DNA of 64,000 nt from NCBI GenBank assembly GCA_050732935.1, contig JBOHRW010000137.1, forward strand, positions 1-64,000, written 5' to 3'. A program made the position numbers and the translations under genes. Each line of letters starts with the position of its first letter. The stretch's first letter is position 1. Shown piece by piece: positions 25,523 to 34,043 of this stretch. This stretch comes from DASRVA01 sp050732935. Lineage in GTDB: Bacteria; Gemmatimonadota; Gemmatimonadetes; JACCXV01; JAHWKZ01. Under the pieces are notes generated by a model. It saw only the letters and a list, made by a program, of their open reading frames with translations, did not search any database and was not told the DNA's origin.

Positions 25523-28027
25523 TTGGCTGAAGAGGATCGCAGAAAGGCCGAACCGGAGGAGATCGAGACCGGGGGCGGCGAGACCTCGGGGGCCGCCTCG
25601 ATCACAGAGCCGGGCGCTACCCCGGAGACGGTCGTGGATCTCACGTCGATCCCGGATCGTCTGCCCGTGCTGCCGCTGCGGGACGGAGTCCTCTATCCCT
25701 ACACCGTCGTACCGCTGGCTTTGGCCGAGCCACCGCTCGTCTCCGCCGTAGACGCGGCGATGCGTGGCCAGCGCATGGTGGGCGTGGTGGCTCTCAAGAA
25801 CCCGGTCCAGGAGGGTGGCGTTCCCAGTCGCGAGGATCTCCACGACGTCGGAACCGTGGCCGTCATCCATCGCATGGTGAAGTCGGCGCAAGCCGTCCGC
25901 GTGCTCCTCCAGGGGATCGCACGCTTCCGTCTCGTTTCCCTCGAGCAGGAGGATCCCCACCTCGAGGCCCGCATTCTGGTCCTGCCCGACGAGAAGGGGG
26001 AGCTCACCGAGCGTCAGGAGGCGCTCCTCAGGGAGGGCTACGAGCTTGCCGCGCGGGTGATCCAGGAGTCGAGCTTCCTGCCCGACGAGCTCCAGGCGGC
26101 CGTGCGTCGGCTGGAGGACCCCAACCAGTTCGTCTACATGGTCGCCTCGATGATCCAGCTGGAGGACGACACGCGGCAGCGCGTGCTGGCGAGCGACGAT
26201 CCGGAGGAGAAGCTCGAGCTCGTTCTGGAGGCGCTGAGGCGGGAGTTCAACGTCCTCCGGATCGGCGGCGAGATCCGGAGCCAGGTGGACGAGGAGATCC
26301 AGAAGAGGCAGCGCGAGTACTACCTTCGCGAGCAGCTGAAGACGATCCGGGAGGAGCTCGGGGAAGGTCCCGACGAGGGGGCGGAGATCGAACGCCTGCG
26401 CAAGTGCCTGGTCGAGTCCAACGTGCCGGATCACGTCATGAAGGCCGCCGAGGAGCAGCTCGAACGGCTGGCCAACATTCCATCGGCGAGCCCGGAATAC
26501 TCGGTCATCATCAACTATGTGGACTGGCTGTGCGACGTGCCGTGGACCCGCTCCACCGAGGACCGTCTCGACCTGGAGCACGCGCGGCAGGTCCTGGACG
26601 AGGACCACTACGATCTCAAGGAGGTCAAAGATCGTATTCTGGAATATCTTGCAGTGCTCAAGCTCAAGCATGACATGAAGGGACCGATTCTGTGCTTCGT
26701 CGGTCCGCCGGGGGTCGGGAAGACATCGCTGGGCCGGTCCATCGCCCGAGCCCTGGGGCGCGAGTTCGTGCGCATGTCGCTGGGTGGGATGCGCGACGAG
26801 GCCGAGATCCGGGGTCATCGCCGGACCTATATCGGGGCCATGCCGGGCCGGATCGTCCAGTCGCTGAAGCGGGTCGCCGTCAACAATCCCGTGTTCATGC
26901 TCGACGAGATCGACAAGGTCGGAGCGGACTTCCGCGGCGATCCGTCCAGCGCGCTCCTGGAGGTGCTGGATCCCGAGCAGAACGACACCTTCAACGACCA
27001 CTACCTGGATCTGCCGCTGGACCTCTCCAACGTGATGTTCATCGCCACCGCCAATGTCCTGGAGACGATCCAGCCCGCGCTCCTGGACCGGATGGAGACG
27101 ATCCGTCTCCCCGGCTACACGGACCGCGAGAAGGTCCACATCGCCCGCGAGCACCTGATCCCGAAGCAGCTCGCTGAGAACGGCCTCGACCCGGATGGGC
27201 TCGAGATCACCGATGCCGCCCTCGAGCGGATCATCAACGGCTACACCCGCGAGGCCGGCGTGCGGAGCCTGGAGCGCGAGATCGCCAAGATCTGCCGCAA
27301 GGTGGCCTCCCGCGTGGCGACCGGCGAAACCGGTCGGGCCCTGGTCGACGCCGATGATGTGATCGAGTTCCTGGGGCCACGCAAGGCGTACCACGAGATC
27401 GCACGCCGGACCGCCCAGCCGGGCGTGGCCACGGCGCTGGCCTGGACGCCCGCCGGGGGAGAGATCCTGTTCGTCGAGGCGACCACGATGCCGGGGAGCA
27501 AGGGGTTCGTCCTCACCGGCCAGCTCGGGGAGGTGATGCAGGAGTCCGCGCGGGCCGCGCTGGGGTACGTTCGGAGCCACGCCGCCGAGCTCGACGTCCC
27601 CGCGGACTTCTTCGAGAAGGTCGACATCCACCTGCACGTCCCCGCTGGGGCGACCCCCAAGGACGGTCCTTCCGCGGGGGTCACGATGGCGGCGGCGCTG
27701 GCCAGCGCGCTGACGGGGCGGCCCGTTCGTCCGGAAGTGGCGATGACCGGAGAGATCACGCTGACGGGCCAGGTCCTGCCGGTAGGCGGGATCAAGGAGA
27801 AGCTGGTGGCGGCCCGCCGCTCGGAGATCGGCGCGGTCGTTCTACCGGAACGCAACCGCGAGCACGTCCAGGAGATCGAGCCCGAGCTCCTGGAGGGGCT
27901 GCGCTTCGTCTACGCCGATACGATCGGCGACGTGCTGGGGGCCGTGCTGACGGATCCCACGGGTTCGGCGACGGAGACCCGGAAAAGGACCGCGGAGCGG
28001 GAGGAGACCGCCGACGTCATCACCTGA
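25523..28027 (+). CDS. lon: ATP-dependent Lon protease
   Basis: An 834-residue LonA: N-terminal substrate domain (about 45-240, LPVLPLRDGVLYPYTVVPL), coiled coil, AAA+ with Walker A GPPGVGKTSLGRS and Walker B FMLDEIDK, and a C-terminal Ser-Lys protease (catalytic Ser in KDGPSAGVTM, Lys in GGIKEKLVAARR). It degrades misfolded and regulatory proteins. TTG 25523 was chosen because GGGAGGAG lies 6-8 nt upstream; the in-frame ATG at 25421 overlaps pgsA and adds an unconserved basic stretch. The 98-nt gap after pgsA may hold its promoter. Confidence 0.96.
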   Translation: MAEEDRRKAEPEEIETGGGETSGAASITEPGATPETVVDLTSIPDRLPVLPLRDGVLYPYTVVPLALAEPPLVSAVDAAMRGQRMVGVVALKNPVQEGGVPSREDLHDVGTVAVIHRMVKSAQAVRVLLQGIARFRLVSLEQEDPHLEARILVLPDEKGELTERQEALLREGYELAARVIQESSFLPDELQAAVRRLEDPNQFVYMVASMIQLEDDTRQRVLASDDPEEKLELVLEALRREFNVLRIGGEIRSQVDEEIQKRQREYYLREQLKTIREELGEGPDEGAEIERLRKCLVESNVPDHVMKAAEEQLERLANIPSASPEYSVIINYVDWLCDVPWTRSTEDRLDLEHARQVLDEDHYDLKEVKDRILEYLAVLKLKHDMKGPILCFVGPPGVGKTSLGRSIARALGREFVRMSLGGMRDEAEIRGHRRTYIGAMPGRIVQSLKRVAVNNPVFMLDEIDKVGADFRGDPSSALLEVLDPEQNDTFNDHYLDLPLDLSNVMFIATANVLETIQPALLDRMETIRLPGYTDREKVHIAREHLIPKQLAENGLDPDGLEITDAALERIINGYTREAGVRSLEREIAKICRKVASRVATGETGRALVDADDVIEFLGPRKAYHEIARRTAQPGVATALAWTPAGGEILFVEATTMPGSKGFVLTGQLGEVMQESARAALGYVRSHAAELDVPADFFEKVDIHLHVPAGATPKDGPSAGVTMAAALASALTGRPVRPEVAMTGEITLTGQVLPVGGIKEKLVAARRSEIGAVVLPERNREHVQEIEPELLEGLRFVYADTIGDVLGAVLTDPTGSATETRKRTAEREETADVIT

Positions 28028-28073
28028 CCGGCGGACCCGATGGTCGGGAGCAGTAAGCGCGGCGAGACGATCG

Positions 28074-28157
28074 TGCCGGGGGCGGGGCTCGAACCCGCAC
28101 GGGCTTTCGCCCACAGGATTTTAAGTCCCGCGCGTCTACCAGTTCCGCCACCCCGGC
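28074..28157 (-). tRNA. tRNA-Leu (anticodon UAA)
   Basis: On the minus strand the 7-bp acceptor GCCGGGG (28157-28151) pairs with CCCCGGC (28081-28075), discriminator A at 28074. The anticodon stem CGGGA/TCCTG encloses CTTAAAA, giving anticodon UAA. A long variable arm (GGGCGAAAGCCC) and T arm with GGTTCGAGCC complete a class II tRNA of 84 nt. CCA is not encoded. It is convergent with lon. Confidence 0.95.
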
Positions 28158-28472
28158 GACCACCAACATAGCACCCGCTCCCCGGCGGTGCCGATGGCTG
28201 CCGTGGGAATCGAGTGGAACCTGGAGCCGGCTCCATGGTACATGGGCATCAGGCCGGCGGCTGGCTCGGCTCTTGCACCACTTGGCTATTGCGAACCTCC
28301 GGTCCGGCAGGGTATTTTTGAAAGCAGCAGGAACTCGATCTGGCGACCCCCGAGATCGGGTGCGTGTACGCCACGAGGCGGCGCCGACCGGCGCTCCACG
28401 GAACGTGCCCAGGCCGCGCACCGGCTCGACCTTGGATATGACCGGCTGAACGCGGCTTCGGGTCCGACACGC
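28158..28472. other. Intergenic region upstream of tRNA-Leu and the sugar transferase
   Basis: 315 nt without a credible gene. On the minus strand TATGTT (28170-28165) is a possible -10 for tRNA-Leu without a matching -35. On the + strand TTGCGA (28289-28294), 18 nt, TATTTT (28313-28318) stands out from the GC-rich background as a possible promoter for the sugar transferase, with a leader of about 150 nt. In-frame codons upstream of 28473 continue open but show no conserved protein. Confidence 0.35.
28289..28318 (+). promoter_or_regulatory. Possible promoter for the sugar transferase gene
   Basis: TTGCGA, 18-nt spacer, TATTTT; each hexamer matches the sigma-70 consensus at four of six positions. 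Confidence 0.3.
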
Positions 28473-30488
28473 ATGATCACAAGGTCCCCCCTTCCCCAGG
28501 AGTCCCCCGCTCCAGCGCATCTCCAGCGTCGGGCCGACCGGAAGCTCATGCTCGTGCTCCGCGGACTGCTCGACTTCTTCGCCGTCCTGCTCGCGTTCTG
28601 GACGAGCTTTCTCCTTCGCGCGTGGGTCGAGTCGCTGGGATGGCTGGACTCCATCGTGCTGGATCCCACACCCTACATCAACCTGGGGATCCTCTACGGC
28701 CTGCTGGTCGTGGTCGTGTTCTGGAGGATGGACCTCTACAAGGATCGCGCCAGCATCCTCAACCTTCACGAGCTGGCGCAGGCACTGAAGGGCGTGCTTC
28801 TGGCCGCCGCGCTCTTCATGGCCCTGGTGTTTCTCGCCCAGCTCATCCCCTTCTCCCGGTTCGTGGCGTTCGCGGGCTTTTTCTTCGCCATGCTCTACGT
28901 GCTGCTCGAGAGGCGTCTGTTCTCGGCATTCGCGCGCGGGCTGGGCCTGAGCCGGCGGGCCGGCCGGCGCAAGGTCCTGATCTACGGGAGCGGGGAGACC
29001 GGCCGGCTGCTTATGAAGAAGCTCGTGCAGGCGCCCCACAAGGCATGCACGGTTATCGGCTTCCTGGACGATTTCGCCCCGCGCGGGACGCCGATCGACT
29101 GCCGCATGGACCAGACCACGATGGAGGTCTACGAGGCGCGCGTGCTGGGTCGGCTGCAGGACCTGAGGGAGATCGCGCGCGAGAGGAGGGTCGACGAGCT
29201 CCTGGTCACCGTCTCGCTCACCAACGCGGAGCGCCATCACGAACTGCTGCAGCTCGCAGCCGAGGCGGAGGTCGAGGTCGGGGTTGTACCGCGCTTCGGC
29301 GAGATCCGCGCCGATCAGCTCGAGGTCGAGGATCTGAGCGCGATCACCCTCCTGCGCCCGCGCCCGGTTCGCACACGCCGCCTCTATTCGGCCGCCAAAC
29401 GGGTCGTCGACCTGGTGGTCGCGGCGGGTCTCACGATCGTGAGCCTGCCCGTCTGGGTCCTTGCCGGGATCGGGATCCGGCTCGAATCGGGAGCGCCTGT
29501 CCTGTTCCGGCAGATGCGGGTCGGCAAGGACGGGCAACCTTTCGAAATGCTCAAGTTCCGGACGATGCGGAAGGACAGCAATCCGTACGAGAGCTCGCCG
29601 ATCGGCGATACGATCGATCCGCGGATCACCCGGGTGGGTCGAATCCTGCGGATGGCCGGGCTGGACGAGCTCCCGCAGCTCGTGAACGTCTTCCGGGGCG
29701 AGATGAGCATCGTCGGGCCGAGGCCCGAAATGCCTTTTATCGTGGAGAAGTACACCGCGCTCGAGCGACAGCGGCTCCAGGCCAAGCCGGGCATCACCGG
29801 GATCTGGCAGCTCAGCTCGGACCGTCACGCGGAGATCCACGAGAACCTCGAGTACGACCTCTACTACATTCAGCACCGGTCTATCCTGCTGGACTTCCTG
29901 ATCATGCTGGAAACCGTCTTCTTCACGATCGGTCTCGCCACCAAGCTCCGCCGGCGCGAGGTCACCCACGAGGACGGATCCGGAGTCGTCATCCGTCCCT
30001 GGCGTCCATCGGACGTCGCGCGACGGCGGGAGGGATACGTCCTCGTCGCTCTGGATCAGCGCTGGACGGGCCTGCCACCCGAGAGCTGGGTGACCTGCAC
30101 GTCGATCGTGGACACCTTGCTGGGCCACGGTCAGGTCAAGTTCCTGGTCGCGCCGGACAACGTGACGGCTTTCGACTCGCTGCTCACCCGTCCCCTCGCG
30201 GGTGAGACGAACGGCGACCGGGCGGCGACCGAGTACGTCCCCTACACCGGCCGGTCCGAGCTGCGCGCGCTGACCCTGGGATCGCGCCTCGTCGTTACCG
30301 ATCTGGAGCACGTGCGGCGCTGGGCCACGGAGAGGAGCGTGGACCTGGTCTGGGTCCACGGCAGCGAGCTGCGCTGGTCGAGCGGTCCCGCGGCTCCCGA
30401 CGGCATCCTCGCCGATTTGGCCGAGCGGCTGGCGATCGAGCCCGTCGTCGCCGTCCCTGCCGCGACCGGAGCGACTGCGGTCGACTGA
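28473..30488 (+). CDS. Polyprenyl-phosphate sugar-1-phosphate transferase with a novel C-terminal domain
   Basis: A 671-residue protein. Residues about 20-140 contain four or five membrane helices, 165-300 a Rossmann-like domain (VLIYGSGETGRLLMKK) as in WbaP/WcaJ-type initiators, and 305-490 the catalytic phosphoglycosyltransferase (KRVVDLVVA, FKFRTMR-like LKFRTMRKD, GLDELPQLVNVFRGEMSIVGPRP, KPGITGIWQL). It links a sugar-1-P to undecaprenyl phosphate to start glycan synthesis. The family ends about 15 residues later; here about 180 further residues follow that I do not recognise. ATG 28473 precedes the first membrane segment. Confidence 0.87.
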   Translation: MITRSPLPQESPAPAHLQRRADRKLMLVLRGLLDFFAVLLAFWTSFLLRAWVESLGWLDSIVLDPTPYINLGILYGLLVVVVFWRMDLYKDRASILNLHELAQALKGVLLAAALFMALVFLAQLIPFSRFVAFAGFFFAMLYVLLERRLFSAFARGLGLSRRAGRRKVLIYGSGETGRLLMKKLVQAPHKACTVIGFLDDFAPRGTPIDCRMDQTTMEVYEARVLGRLQDLREIARERRVDELLVTVSLTNAERHHELLQLAAEAEVEVGVVPRFGEIRADQLEVEDLSAITLLRPRPVRTRRLYSAAKRVVDLVVAAGLTIVSLPVWVLAGIGIRLESGAPVLFRQMRVGKDGQPFEMLKFRTMRKDSNPYESSPIGDTIDPRITRVGRILRMAGLDELPQLVNVFRGEMSIVGPRPEMPFIVEKYTALERQRLQAKPGITGIWQLSSDRHAEIHENLEYDLYYIQHRSILLDFLIMLETVFFTIGLATKLRRREVTHEDGSGVVIRPWRPSDVARRREGYVLVALDQRWTGLPPESWVTCTSIVDTLLGHGQVKFLVAPDNVTAFDSLLTRPLAGETNGDRAATEYVPYTGRSELRALTLGSRLVVTDLEHVRRWATERSVDLVWVHGSELRWSSGPAAPDGILADLAERLAIEPVVAVPAATGATAVD

Positions 30489-30542
30489 GGAGCGCTCGCA
30501 CCCCGTGCGCCCGCTCGGGCGCTCGCGCTACCTTGCCTCGCA

Positions 30543-31490
30543 TTGCACGATCATGACGATGCCGTCACGCGGCTTCCCGGCGGTGGGCTGAGGCGCGAGG
30601 GAGACCGGCGCCGACTGCGCACGGTCCTCGGGCTCACCTTCGCCTACGCCATCGCCGAGGTGGTCGGGGGGATGTGGACGCGGAGCCTGGCGCTGCTGGC
30701 CGATGCCGGGCACATGTTCACCGACGTGGCCTCGCTCGCCCTGGCGCTGGGGGCGCTGTGGGTGGCGCGACGCCCGGCCACCGTCCGCCACACCTACGCG
30801 TACGGTCGCGTGGAGATCCTGGCCGCGCTGCTGAACGGGCTCTTCATGTGGGCCATCGTCGCATGGATCGGCTACGAGGCTGTGGAGCGACTGCGCGCGG
30901 CCCCCACTGTCCGAACCGGCCCCATGCTGGCGGTCGCCACAGGTGGCCTGGTCGTCAACGCCATCGCCTATGCGATTCTGCACCGCGGAGCCGAGGAGTG
31001 CGGACGGAGCCTGAACCTGCGCGGGGCCAGGATCCACGTGCTGGGTGACCTGCTCGGCTCGATCGGGGCCATGACCGCTGCGGTGGTCATCGGGCTCACG
31101 GGATGGGCGGCGGCGGATCCGGTGGCCAGCCTCCTCATCGGCGTCCTGATTCTTGTCTCCTCGTGGCGGATCGTACGTGACGCCGTCCACATCCTCCTCG
31201 AGGGCACGCCCCCCGGGCTCGACGTGGAAGACCTGATCGCGGCCATGTACGAGGCGGAGGGGGTCGCCGGTGTCCACGACCTGCACGTGTGGACGATCAC
31301 CTCTGGCTATCCGGCCCTCTCGGCGCACGTCGTGTGCGATCACGAGGTCGCCCGAGACATGCTCCTGGCGCGTCTCAACCGCCTCCTCCGCGAGCGGTAC
31401 GGGATCAACCACACGACCATCCAGTTCGAGACCGAGACCCCGCCGGAGCACTCGCGACCCATGGCGCGACCCATCCAGACCCTGGAGTGA
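30543..31490 (+). CDS. Cation diffusion facilitator (CzcD/ZitB-like metal exporter)
   Basis: A 315-residue CDF transporter: six membrane helices, metal site residues in LLADAGHMFTDVASL (helix 2, HxxxD) and HVLGDLLGSIGAM (helix 5, HxxxD), and a C-terminal cytoplasmic metal-binding domain (HDLHVWTITSGYPALSAHV). This H-D/H-D pattern is typical for Zn/Co/Cd exporters driven by proton exchange. TTG 30543 gives a His/Asp N terminus (HDHDD), a frequent CzcD feature. Overlaps the next CDF gene by 4 nt. Confidence 0.9.
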   Translation: MHDHDDAVTRLPGGGLRREGDRRRLRTVLGLTFAYAIAEVVGGMWTRSLALLADAGHMFTDVASLALALGALWVARRPATVRHTYAYGRVEILAALLNGLFMWAIVAWIGYEAVERLRAAPTVRTGPMLAVATGGLVVNAIAYAILHRGAEECGRSLNLRGARIHVLGDLLGSIGAMTAAVVIGLTGWAAADPVASLLIGVLILVSSWRIVRDAVHILLEGTPPGLDVEDLIAAMYEAEGVAGVHDLHVWTITSGYPALSAHVVCDHEVARDMLLARLNRLLRERYGINHTTIQFETETPPEHSRPMARPIQTLE

Positions 31491-32893
31491 AGACCGCCGC
31501 GGATCGGGCCGCGAGTCGGGCTACCGGTGTCGGGATCGCGGGCAACGGCCTGTTGTTCGCGATCAAGGCCGCGGCGGGGATCGCGACGGGCTCGATCGCA
31601 CTCGTGTCGGACGCCCTCAACTCGCTCGTCGACGTGGCGGCATCGGTGGGGATCGCCTACTCCGTTTCGGTCGCTCGTCGCGCTCCCGATCAGGACCATC
31701 CCTTCGGGCACCAGCGGGCCGAGCCGCTGGCGGCGCTGGGCGTGGCGATCTTCACCGCGATTCTGGGAATCTCAGTGGCGCGGGCAGCGGTGGAGCGCCT
31801 GATCGGGGGAGTGGAGCCGATCCGGGCTCCGGGGTGGGCCGTCGCGGCGCTGCTGCTCTCGATGGTCGGAAACCTCGTCCTGGCGCGCTACCTGCACCGC
31901 CGCGGAGAGTCCCTGGACAGCCCGGCGATTCTGGCCAACGCGATCGAGAGCGAGAACGACATCTGGACCTCGCTGGCCGCCCTCGTCGGTGTCGCAGGAG
32001 CGGCGCTCGGCGCGCCGGCGGTGGACGCCATCGCCGGGGCCGTCGTCGGCGTCTGGATCATCGTGGTCGGCTACCGGTTCGGACGCCGCAACATCGATTA
32101 CCTGATGGGGGCCAGTCCGGATCCCAGGCTTCTCTCGGAGATTCGCGAAGGAGCGGTCGACGTGGGCGGAGTGAAGGGCGTGCACGATGTGCGGGCCCAC
32201 TATGTGGGACATCATGTGCACGTGGAGCTGCACGTCGAGGTGGACGAGGAGATGCGGACCCGTCAGTCGCACGATATCGGTGGGGCGGTGCGCCACGCGA
32301 TCGAGCGACTCCCCGAGATCGACCGCGCCTTTGTGCACGTGGATCCCATCCTCGACTCGACGCGGGTGATCGAAACGCTGGCGGTGAACGAACGGCTGGC
32401 GAGCCGGATCTATTCGGAGCTGGCACGGGCGAGCGTCGATCGACCGATCCTCGGCGCCGTCTGGGAGCTGCTGGCCACCCGCGCCCTCGCGCGGGCCGAG
32501 CGGTTGGAGGTGGTTCGCCGCCTGAAAGGAGCGGGATGGCACTTCAGGGACGCCGAACTGCCGGCTGCGCGGCTGGAGCGACGCGGCGATCGACTGACGA
32601 GCCTTGCCGAGAGAGTGACCCGCGCGCCGATCCAGCCGGCCGAGGCGGTGGAGATCGCCCTCGAGATCGAGGACGTTCAGGCGGATGGCGACTACGCCGC
32701 CGCCACGACACCGCTGGATGCGACCCTCGCGGATTCGGTGGAACGGTCCAGCCCCCCTCCTCCACGAGCCGGGCTCGTCGCCGAGCGCTTGAGGGCGGCC
32801 CGCAGCGCCGAGACCGACCCGCGGACCAGGACCCGGCTGGACGAGCTGGCCGACCGCATCGGGGAGGATCGTGTCGAACCTCGGAGAGCTTGA
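31487..32893 (+). CDS. Second cation diffusion facilitator (FieF/MamM-like) with long C-terminal extension
   Basis: A 468-residue protein. Residues 1-205 are the CDF membrane domain; helix 2 has SDALNSLVDV (D/N..D) and helix 5 ESENDIWTS, a D-rich pattern unlike the HxxxD of the preceding gene and more like Fe/Mn-type CDFs. Residues 206-295 form the cytoplasmic domain (HDVRAHYVGHHVHVELHV). Residues about 296-468 are extra, helical and charged, with no match I can name. GTG overlaps the first CDF stop. The promoter for the oxidase begins over its stop codon. Confidence 0.85.
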   Translation: MKTAADRAASRATGVGIAGNGLLFAIKAAAGIATGSIALVSDALNSLVDVAASVGIAYSVSVARRAPDQDHPFGHQRAEPLAALGVAIFTAILGISVARAAVERLIGGVEPIRAPGWAVAALLLSMVGNLVLARYLHRRGESLDSPAILANAIESENDIWTSLAALVGVAGAALGAPAVDAIAGAVVGVWIIVVGYRFGRRNIDYLMGASPDPRLLSEIREGAVDVGGVKGVHDVRAHYVGHHVHVELHVEVDEEMRTRQSHDIGGAVRHAIERLPEIDRAFVHVDPILDSTRVIETLAVNERLASRIYSELARASVDRPILGAVWELLATRALARAERLEVVRRLKGAGWHFRDAELPAARLERRGDRLTSLAERVTRAPIQPAEAVEIALEIEDVQADGDYAAATTPLDATLADSVERSSPPPPRAGLVAERLRAARSAETDPRTRTRLDELADRIGEDRVEPRRA

Positions 32894-32919
32894 CAGCCGG
32901 GCCCGTCACCACAGATATT
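32890..32919 (+). promoter_or_regulatory. Promoter for the multicopper oxidase-ZIP operon
   Basis: A perfect -35 TTGACA (32890-32895), 18-nt spacer and GATATT (32914-32919). The -35 overlaps the stop codon of the upstream CDF gene. Predicted start near 32926, inside the palindrome described next. Confidence 0.6.
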
Positions 32920-32932
32920 TAGGCTAGTCTAA
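32919..32932. promoter_or_regulatory. DtxR/IdeR/MntR-like operator palindrome
   Basis: TTAGGCTAGTCTAA is a 14-nt palindrome of form TTAGnCTAGnCTAA. It resembles the left two thirds of the IdeR/DtxR box and MntR boxes (TTAGG...CCTAA). It covers the -10/+1 of the oxidase promoter, so a bound metal-dependent regulator would block transcription. The regulator gene is not in the window. Confidence 0.5.
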
Positions 32933-32975
32933 TCCGTGACTTCGAAACCGGTGACCTGGTCCGAGCGGGGAATGT

Positions 32976-34043
32976 ATGTCGAACGAGCGCAACGAGCTGG
33001 ATGAAAGAGAGGAGAACCGCTCCCGGGACGGATCAGCGCGGGGCCTCAGCCGCCGAACCCTGCTCAAGGGGGGGGCTCTGGCCGGTGTGGCCGCCGTCGG
33101 GGGTGCGGCGTTCTCGCAGGAGGGTCGCCGGGGAGGGCTTCTCGAGCCGCGCGTCGAAGTGCCGCATCTTCACGGTGTGGGCGGAACGGGTCCGATCGAG
33201 GACATCCGCCCCGGCGGCTTCGACCCCGGCGCGTTCGCGACCGAGTTCGAATACGGCAGGGTCAGCCGTCTGCCCGACGGGCGGACCCTTCGCGAGTACG
33301 AAGTGGTGGCGCTCGACCGCGAGATCGAGATCGCTCCCGGCGTCTGGTTCCCGGCCTGGACGTACAACGGGCGCGTTCCGGGACCGACGATCCGCTGCAC
33401 GGAAGGGGACCGGATCCGCGTGCGCTTCTACAACGCCAGTAGCCACGCCCATACGATGCACTTCCACGGGTTCCATCGGGCGGACATGGACGGTGTCTTC
33501 GAGGTCGTGGAGCCGGGCGGTCGCTTCGTCTACGAGTTCGACGCCGAGCCGTTCGGGCTCCACCTCTACCATTGCCACACCACGCCCCTGAGACGCCACA
33601 TCCACAAGGGCCTCTACGGCGTCTTCATCGTGGACCCCCCGGAGGGACGACCGCCGGCGCGTGAGTACGTGTTGGTGATGAACGGCTTCGACACGAACTT
33701 CGACAACGAGAACGAGTTCTACGCGGTCAACACGGTGGCCTTCCATTACATGCGCCATCCGCTCGCGGCGGTGGTGGGGGAGAGGGTCCGGCTGTACGTC
33801 GTGAACCTCCTCGAGTTTGACCTGCTGAACTCGATCCACCTGCACGCCAACTTCTTCGACGTGTACCGTACCGGGACCCGGCTCGAGCCGGACGAGTTCA
33901 CCGACACGCTGATGTTCTGTCAGGGCGAACGGCACGTCCTGGAGCTCGACTTCCGGTATCCCGGGAGGTTCATGTTCCATGCCCACCAGAGCGAGTTCGC
34001 CGAGCTGGGATGGATGGGATTCTTCGATGTCCGCGAAGCGTAG
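32976..34043 (+). CDS. Tat-exported two-domain multicopper oxidase
   Basis: A 355-residue protein with a twin-arginine signal (LSRRTLLKGG then a hydrophobic stretch ending about residue 48). Two cupredoxin domains follow: copper ligands in HTMHFHGFH (about 158), HLYHCHTTP (about 197), HLHANFF (about 288) and FHAHQSEF (about 334). Only the first domain has a Cys within an HCH motif, so only one type-1 copper is expected, as in nitrite reductase-like two-domain oxidases. A role in oxidising Cu(I), Fe(II) or Mn(II) is likely given the coupled ZIP importer. ATG 32976; 17-nt overlap with the next gene. Confidence 0.85.
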   Translation: MSNERNELDEREENRSRDGSARGLSRRTLLKGGALAGVAAVGGAAFSQEGRRGGLLEPRVEVPHLHGVGGTGPIEDIRPGGFDPGAFATEFEYGRVSRLPDGRTLREYEVVALDREIEIAPGVWFPAWTYNGRVPGPTIRCTEGDRIRVRFYNASSHAHTMHFHGFHRADMDGVFEVVEPGGRFVYEFDAEPFGLHLYHCHTTPLRRHIHKGLYGVFIVDPPEGRPPAREYVLVMNGFDTNFDNENEFYAVNTVAFHYMRHPLAAVVGERVRLYVVNLLEFDLLNSIHLHANFFDVYRTGTRLEPDEFTDTLMFCQGERHVLELDFRYPGRFMFHAHQSEFAELGWMGFFDVREA

